DNA of 64,000 bases from contig JAXDNY010000174.1 in the NCBI GenBank assembly GCA_034669145.1, forward strand, positions 30,670-94,669, in the 5' to 3' direction. The position numbers and the translations under genes are program-made. This document shows positions 59,907 through 64,000 of the stretch, in pieces; positions within the stretch are counted from its first letter, which is position 1; the number at the start of each line of letters is the position of its first letter. The DNA comes from PALSA-894 sp034669145 (GTDB taxonomy: Bacteria > Pseudomonadota > Alphaproteobacteria > Rhizobiales > Xanthobacteraceae). The notes under the pieces were generated by a model. The model saw nothing but the letters and a program-made list of their open reading frames with translations. It did not search any database and was not told the DNA's origin.

Positions 59907-60413
59907 TCACTCCGTTTTCGCGTCGCGCAGCCGTTTCGCGGCATCGAGCGCGGCCGCGACAATCGGCACATAGCCGGTGCAGCGGCAGATGTGGCCTGAG
60001 AGAAACTCGCGCAAATCTGTCTCGCTCGGATCGGGCGTATCGCGCAAATACCAGTCGAGCGACATCAGGATGCCGGCGGTGCAGAAGCCGCATTGCAGCG
60101 CGTGATGGCGGCGGAACGCCTCCTGCAATACCGAGAGGCGGCCGGGCTCCGGCGCGAGACCCTCCACGGTGCGGATGCTTGCGCCGTCCGCTTGCACGGC
60201 GAGCGTGAGGCAGGCGCGGGCCGGCACGCCATCGATCTGGATGGTGCAGGCGCCGCACACACCGTGTTCGCAGCCGACATGCGTGCCGGTGAGGCCGAGC
60301 CTGTGGCGCAGAAAATCGGTGAGCAGCATGCGCGGCTCGGCCTCGCCTTCGACGGCGCGGCCGTTGACCTCGAGGCGGACGGTGTGGCGCGCGTCGGCAC
60401 TCAGGCGCGGCAT
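59907..60413 (-). CDS. Molybdenum hydroxylase, 2Fe-2S subunit
   Basis: 168 residues. The first cluster is CEHGVCGACTIQIDGVPARAC and the second is CGFCTAG...GHICRCTGYVPI, the standard pair of [2Fe-2S] centres of the xanthine dehydrogenase/CO dehydrogenase small subunit. Overlaps the FAD subunit gene. Passes electrons from the molybdenum subunit to FAD. Confidence 0.95.
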   Translation of the reverse strand: MPRLSADARHTVRLEVNGRAVEGEAEPRMLLTDFLRHRLGLTGTHVGCEHGVCGACTIQIDGVPARACLTLAVQADGASIRTVEGLAPEPGRLSVLQEAFRRHHALQCGFCTAGILMSLDWYLRDTPDPSETDLREFLSGHICRCTGYVPIVAAALDAAKRLRDAKTE

Positions 60414-61216
60414 CGTTGCGCCTCCGCGATGGTCTGCGCGCCGAGCTTACGGACCAGCATGCGGCGATAGTCCGCCGTCGCGTGCAGGTCGTCGCGTGCG
60501 TCGAGCTCGGCGGCGAACGCCGCAAGTGCGTCATCGTTCGCGTCGTCGAAATCGCAAACGACCGGCCGATCCGCCACGCCGCCGACCGCGAGCCGCACAG
60601 TCTTCGCCGATGCGATCGCCGCACAGGCCACGATGGCGAAATCGCCGTGGCGCCGCGCGAACTCGCGGAACGCGAAGCCCTCCCCTTCGCCACGGCAGGG
60701 AAACGACACAGACTCGATCAGTTCGTCATCGTTGCGTGCCGTCGACATGATGCCCTGGAAGAAATCCTTCGCCCCCACGCCGCGCCGCCCGGCCTTCGAC
60801 GACAGAACGATGTTTCCGCCGAGCGCCGCGAGCACCAGCGGCAACTCCGCGCTCGGATCAGCCAGCGCGACCGAGCCACAGACGGTTCCCCGCGCGCGCG
60901 TCTGCCAGTGCCCCACCCACGGCAAAGCTTGTGCGAGCAGCGGCTGGTGCTTCGCCAAGTCCGGCCACGCCAGCAGTTCCGCCTGCCGCACCGTCGCGCC
61001 AACGCGGATGCAATTGCCCTCAATAGAGATCCCGCCGAGTTCTTCCACATGCATGATGTCGACGACCACGCTGGGCCGCGCCATGCGCATCGACAACAGC
61101 GGCACGAGCGACTGCCCACCCGCGATGACGGCGGCGTCGGCGCCCTCAGCGGCAAGGACATCATGCGCTTCGGCGAGCGAACCCGCCCGGACATAGTCGA
61201 ACGGCGCGGGTTTCAT
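60401..61216 (-). CDS. Molybdenum hydroxylase, FAD-binding subunit
   Basis: 271 residues from the ATG at 61216, which overlaps the large-subunit stop. FAD loops: AVIAGGQSLVPLLSMRMARP and TVCGSVALADPSAELPLVL, as in the CoxM/xanthine dehydrogenase medium subunit. Overlaps the small subunit by 13 bases. Confidence 0.93.
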   Translation of the reverse strand: MKPAPFDYVRAGSLAEAHDVLAAEGADAAVIAGGQSLVPLLSMRMARPSVVVDIMHVEELGGISIEGNCIRVGATVRQAELLAWPDLAKHQPLLAQALPWVGHWQTRARGTVCGSVALADPSAELPLVLAALGGNIVLSSKAGRRGVGAKDFFQGIMSTARNDDELIESVSFPCRGEGEGFAFREFARRHGDFAIVACAAIASAKTVRLAVGGVADRPVVCDFDDANDDALAAFAAELDARDDLHATADYRRMLVRKLGAQTIAEAQRCRA

Positions 61217-63612
61217 GCGATGAGAGCCGCAAGTTTCGAAGGACTCAGCGGCAGGTCGATTTCGGCAACGCCGAGCGCGTCCGCGACTGCGTTGGCGATG
61301 CACACGGGCGTGCTCATGCAATTGCCCTCGCCGACGCCCTTGGCGCCGAGCGGCGTGAACGGCGACGGCGATTCGAAATGCAGGATCAGCGGCGCCGGCA
61401 CCTCGGTGGTGGTCGGCATCAGATAGTCGGCGAGCGTGCCGGAGATGAAGTTGCCGTCGTCCGAATAGACGTATTCCTCGTACAGCGCCGCACCGAGCGC
61501 ATGCGCGAATCCGCCGGTGATTTGCCCGGCGACCATGCCGGGATGCAGTACGCGGCCGCAGTCGTGCATGGTGACGTATTTGTCGATGCGCACCGCGCCG
61601 GTCATGCGGTCGATCTCCAGCCCGCAAAAATCGAAGATGAAACCGTGGCAGAGCGAGGAATTGATGCCGTCGTCCTCGGTCGGGGCGGTGAGTTGCGGCG
61701 GCGTCCAGAACACGGTTTCGCGGATCGCCTGGTCGTCGTCGGCCAGCGTTCCGGGCGCCCAGTGCGCGGTGGCGGCGACGCGGCCGAACGGCAGCGCATT
61801 GTCGGGGTTTCCCTTCGCGCGTACGCGCCCGGCCGCGAACTCGATCTCGTCCGCCGGCACGTTGAGCTGTCCGGCGGCGGCGCGCGCGAGCTTTTCCCTG
61901 ATGCGCTCCGCCGCAAGCTGCACGGCGCCGCCGACAGCCGGCCCGAAGCGGCTCGCGTAATTACCGCTGGCGATCGACCACGCGTCACGCGCGGTGTCCA
62001 TCTCGGTGTTGACGCGCACGTCAGACGGCCTCAAGCCCAGCGCGTCGGCGACGATCTGCGAGACGACCGTGCGGTGCCCCTGCCCTTGCGGGACCGAGGC
62101 GACATGCACCGACACCGCGCCGCCGGGATCGAGCGAAATCGTGGCGGTCGCCTGCGCGCCGTTCTTCGGGCCGGCCTTGCGGCGCTCGTCGGGGGTGAGC
62201 ACCGTCGTGATGTAGCCCATGTTCGAGACGCTCGGCTCGACCACGGCCGTGAAGCCGATGCCGTACAGGCGGCCTTCCGCGCGCGCCGCCTTCTGCCGCG
62301 CGCGGAGCTCGGAGAGGCCGCCCTCCTCCACCGCCTGCGCGACACAAACCGGATAGTCGCCCGAGTCGAGCAGGCCGCCGGTCGCGGTGCGAAATGGAAA
62401 AACGCCACTCGGCACGAGATTGCGGCGGATCACGTCGAGCGGATCGAGCTTCAGTTCAACCGCGACGCGCTGCATCAGGCGTTCCAGCGCGTAATAGACC
62501 TGCGGGCCGCCGAAGCCGCGGTTCAACCCGGTCGGCGTCTTGTTGGTCATCACCACGCGGTTGCGCACGGACACGTGTCTGATGTCGTAGGCGCCGGTGA
62601 GATTGCCGTGCATGCGATAGAGCGTGGCGGGCTCGGGCGCGCGGATATGCGCGCCGACGTCCTCGACCTGGTCCCACGCGAGCGCCGTGACGCGCCCATC
62701 CGCTTCCACGGCGGCTTCAAGAGTAATGAGACGGTTGGTCGCCGACACCGAGGCGGTCAGATGCTCCAGCCGGTCCTCGATCCATTTCACCGGCCGGCCG
62801 GCGACACGCGCCGCGATCCCCATCAGGGCGATGTAGGGGAAAATGCCCTGCTTCACGCCAAAACTGCCCCCGGCATCCGGCGGCATGCGCAGACGCAGCC
62901 GGTTGCCGGGGACTTTCAGCGCGCGCGCCAGCACGGCATGGATGCTGAACGGGCCCTGGAAGGTCGCCAGCACGTCGTAGGCGTCCTCGCCCGGATCGTA
63001 GTCGGCGATCAGCCCGTAGGTTTCGATCGGCGTGCAGGAATTGCGCGGATAATTGACCTTCACCGATACGCGGTGCGCGGCGGATGCGAATGCTCCTTCC
63101 GGATCGCCATAGCGGAACGAGCGGTCGCTCGCGATGTTTCCGCCGAGGCCCTCATGCAGCACGGCGCTGTCGGGCTTAAGCGCATCGGCGGGCCGCAGCG
63201 TCAGCGCCAAGGGCTCGTATTCGACCTCGATCAGTTCGAGCGCGTCCTCGGCGAGATAGCGATCCTCCGCGACCACAACAGCGACAGGTTCGCCGACATA
63301 GCGCACGCGCTCGACCGCGATCGGCCAGCACCGGATGTTCGCCTTCACGCCGGCGAGCAGCGGCGCGCCGAGCTTGGTTACGTCCGCGCCGGTCACGACG
63401 GCCGTCACGCCACGCGCGGCCTTCGCGGCGCTCACGTCGATCGAACGGATCGCCGCATGCGGATGCGGCGAGCGCAGCACGGCCGCGTGCAAGCAGCCCG
63501 GCGGCACGCCGATGTCGTCGATGTAGCGGCCGCGCCCGGTGAGCAGCGCCGCGTCCTCCACCCGTTCGATCGATTGGCCGACCCAGGATTTTGGCGCCGC
63601 CGCGTCAGGCAT
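61213..63612 (-). CDS. Molybdenum hydroxylase, molybdopterin subunit
   Basis: 799 residues from the ATG at 63612. Features: GRGRYIDDIGVPPGCLHAAV start, GGSFGVKQGIFPYIALMGIA, PQGQGHRTVVSQIVADALG (cofactor loop), LHPGMVAGQITGGFAHALGA and the catalytic glutamate in AKGVGEGNCMSTPVCIANAV. CoxL/xanthine dehydrogenase family; hydroxylates an aromatic or N-heterocyclic substrate with water as the oxygen source. The CO dehydrogenase signature was not seen, so CO is not a likely substrate. Overlaps the pyrophosphatase stop. Confidence 0.92.
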   Translation of the reverse strand: MPDAAAPKSWVGQSIERVEDAALLTGRGRYIDDIGVPPGCLHAAVLRSPHPHAAIRSIDVSAAKAARGVTAVVTGADVTKLGAPLLAGVKANIRCWPIAVERVRYVGEPVAVVVAEDRYLAEDALELIEVEYEPLALTLRPADALKPDSAVLHEGLGGNIASDRSFRYGDPEGAFASAAHRVSVKVNYPRNSCTPIETYGLIADYDPGEDAYDVLATFQGPFSIHAVLARALKVPGNRLRLRMPPDAGGSFGVKQGIFPYIALMGIAARVAGRPVKWIEDRLEHLTASVSATNRLITLEAAVEADGRVTALAWDQVEDVGAHIRAPEPATLYRMHGNLTGAYDIRHVSVRNRVVMTNKTPTGLNRGFGGPQVYYALERLMQRVAVELKLDPLDVIRRNLVPSGVFPFRTATGGLLDSGDYPVCVAQAVEEGGLSELRARQKAARAEGRLYGIGFTAVVEPSVSNMGYITTVLTPDERRKAGPKNGAQATATISLDPGGAVSVHVASVPQGQGHRTVVSQIVADALGLRPSDVRVNTEMDTARDAWSIASGNYASRFGPAVGGAVQLAAERIREKLARAAAGQLNVPADEIEFAAGRVRAKGNPDNALPFGRVAATAHWAPGTLADDDQAIRETVFWTPPQLTAPTEDDGINSSLCHGFIFDFCGLEIDRMTGAVRIDKYVTMHDCGRVLHPGMVAGQITGGFAHALGAALYEEYVYSDDGNFISGTLADYLMPTTTEVPAPLILHFESPSPFTPLGAKGVGEGNCMSTPVCIANAVADALGVAEIDLPLSPSKLAALIA

Positions 63613-64000
63613 GTTTTGCCCGCGCAATCGCTTCGGCGATCATCTTCTTCGCTTCCGCGGCGTCGCCCCAGCCGAGCACCTTCACCCATTTGCCCGGCTC
63701 GAGATCCTTGTAGTGCTCGAAGAAGTGGCGGATTTGCTGGGTCGTGATCTCGGGCAGGTCGGTGTAGTTCATCACATGGGCGTAGCGCTTGGTCAGCTTC
63801 GGCACCGGCACCGCGAGGATCTTTTCGTCGCCGCCCGCCTCATCCTGCATCTTGAGCACGCCGACCGGGCGCACGTTGATCACCGCGCCGGGCACGATCG
63901 GGCGCGTGTTGGCGACCAGCACGTCGATCGGATCGCCGTCCTCGGACAGGGTGTGCGGCACGAAGCCGTAGTTGCCCGGATAGCGCATCGGCGTGTGCAG
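63605..64000 (-). CDS. ppa: Inorganic pyrophosphatase, N-terminus cut by window edge
   Basis: The visible 131 residues are LHTPMRYPGNYGFVPHTLSE..., with the family I signature DGDPIDVLVA (metal aspartates) and LTKRYAHVMNYTDLPE plus a C-terminal KWVKVLGWGDAAEAKKMI. About 45 N-terminal residues lie beyond base 64000. It hydrolyses pyrophosphate. It overlaps the molybdenum-hydroxylase large-subunit gene by 8 bases. Confidence 0.95.
   Translation of the reverse strand: MHTPMRYPGNYGFVPHTLSEDGDPIDVLVANTRPIVPGAVINVRPVGVLKMQDEAGGDEKILAVPVPKLTKRYAHVMNYTDLPEITTQQIRHFFEHYKDLEPGKWVKVLGWGDAAEAKKMIAEAIARAKHA

Noticed and set aside
61378..63747. A 789-codon plus-strand frame opposite the molybdenum-hydroxylase large-subunit gene
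   Set aside because: Antisense shadow of a well-supported gene in GC-rich DNA; its translation is rich in Arg, Gly and Ala with no family resemblance.

Overview
The window looks like a GC-rich alphaproteobacterial chromosome of the Hyphomicrobiales (Bradyrhizobium/Xanthobacteraceae-like). The reasons are the protein families (Bug-type binding proteins, DUF736, DUF3768, ArdC, a ParB-like nuclease), dense GTG/ATGA-overlapping operons, and GTCATCCCGG and CCTCATCCTGAGG intergenic palindromes. The assignment rests on recognised families only; no database search was possible.

Bases 1 to about 42,148 are a mobile, plasmid-derived island that abuts the 3' end of a tRNA-Arg(TCG) gene (42149-42225, minus). 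Its left end lies outside the window. It carries: a type IV AbiE toxin-antitoxin pair (left edge, toxin cut off); a MOBQ relaxase with a nearly canonical RSF1010-type nic site beside it (3764-3775); a secreted S74-type fibre protein with exact 40-residue repeats; a large ParB-like protein; an AT-rich four-gene operon ending in a P-loop NTPase (14077-17413); a second mobilisation set (MOBP relaxase, MobC, VirD4/TraG-like coupling protein) with its own hairpin; DUF736 and several tiny genes; a glycerol-1-phosphate-dehydrogenase-like cargo gene between 400-bp direct repeats; a small tyrosine recombinase with nearby paired sites; a complete plasmid replicon (nine iterons, DnaA box, repA, RHH protein, parA, repeat-rich candidate centromere); ArdC; and a three-gene TerB/ATPase/helicase operon that matches the Shango anti-phage system, next to the tRNA. 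No T4SS mating-channel genes are visible, so the element looks mobilisable rather than self-transmissible.

A recurrent theme in the island is shared 5' leaders. One family (upstream of DUF736, ArdC, a 66-aa protein and probably DUF3768, plus one orphan copy) has a GAGGCCGC-rich block near the ribosome binding site and a GCAGTTTTTTCC/TTCGGC block further upstream. Three of the copies also encode an RSFFxFGxVAEF-like peptide. A different leader precedes two tiny membrane proteins.

Bases 42,226-64,000 are ordinary chromosome: an acyl-CoA dehydrogenase/HMG-CoA-lyase-like pair, a divergent acyl-CoA synthetase with two solute-binding proteins, a polar amino acid ABC transporter operon, an aldolase/metallo-hydrolase/GST operon, a CoA-transferase operon with an alpha/beta-hydrolase, a thiolase-like/DUF35 pair, a fumarylacetoacetase-family gene, a three-subunit molybdenum hydroxylase and inorganic pyrophosphatase (cut by the right edge). 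Together these suggest catabolism of organic or aromatic acids through CoA thioesters. Several of these enzymes carry substitutions at classical catalytic positions, noted below.
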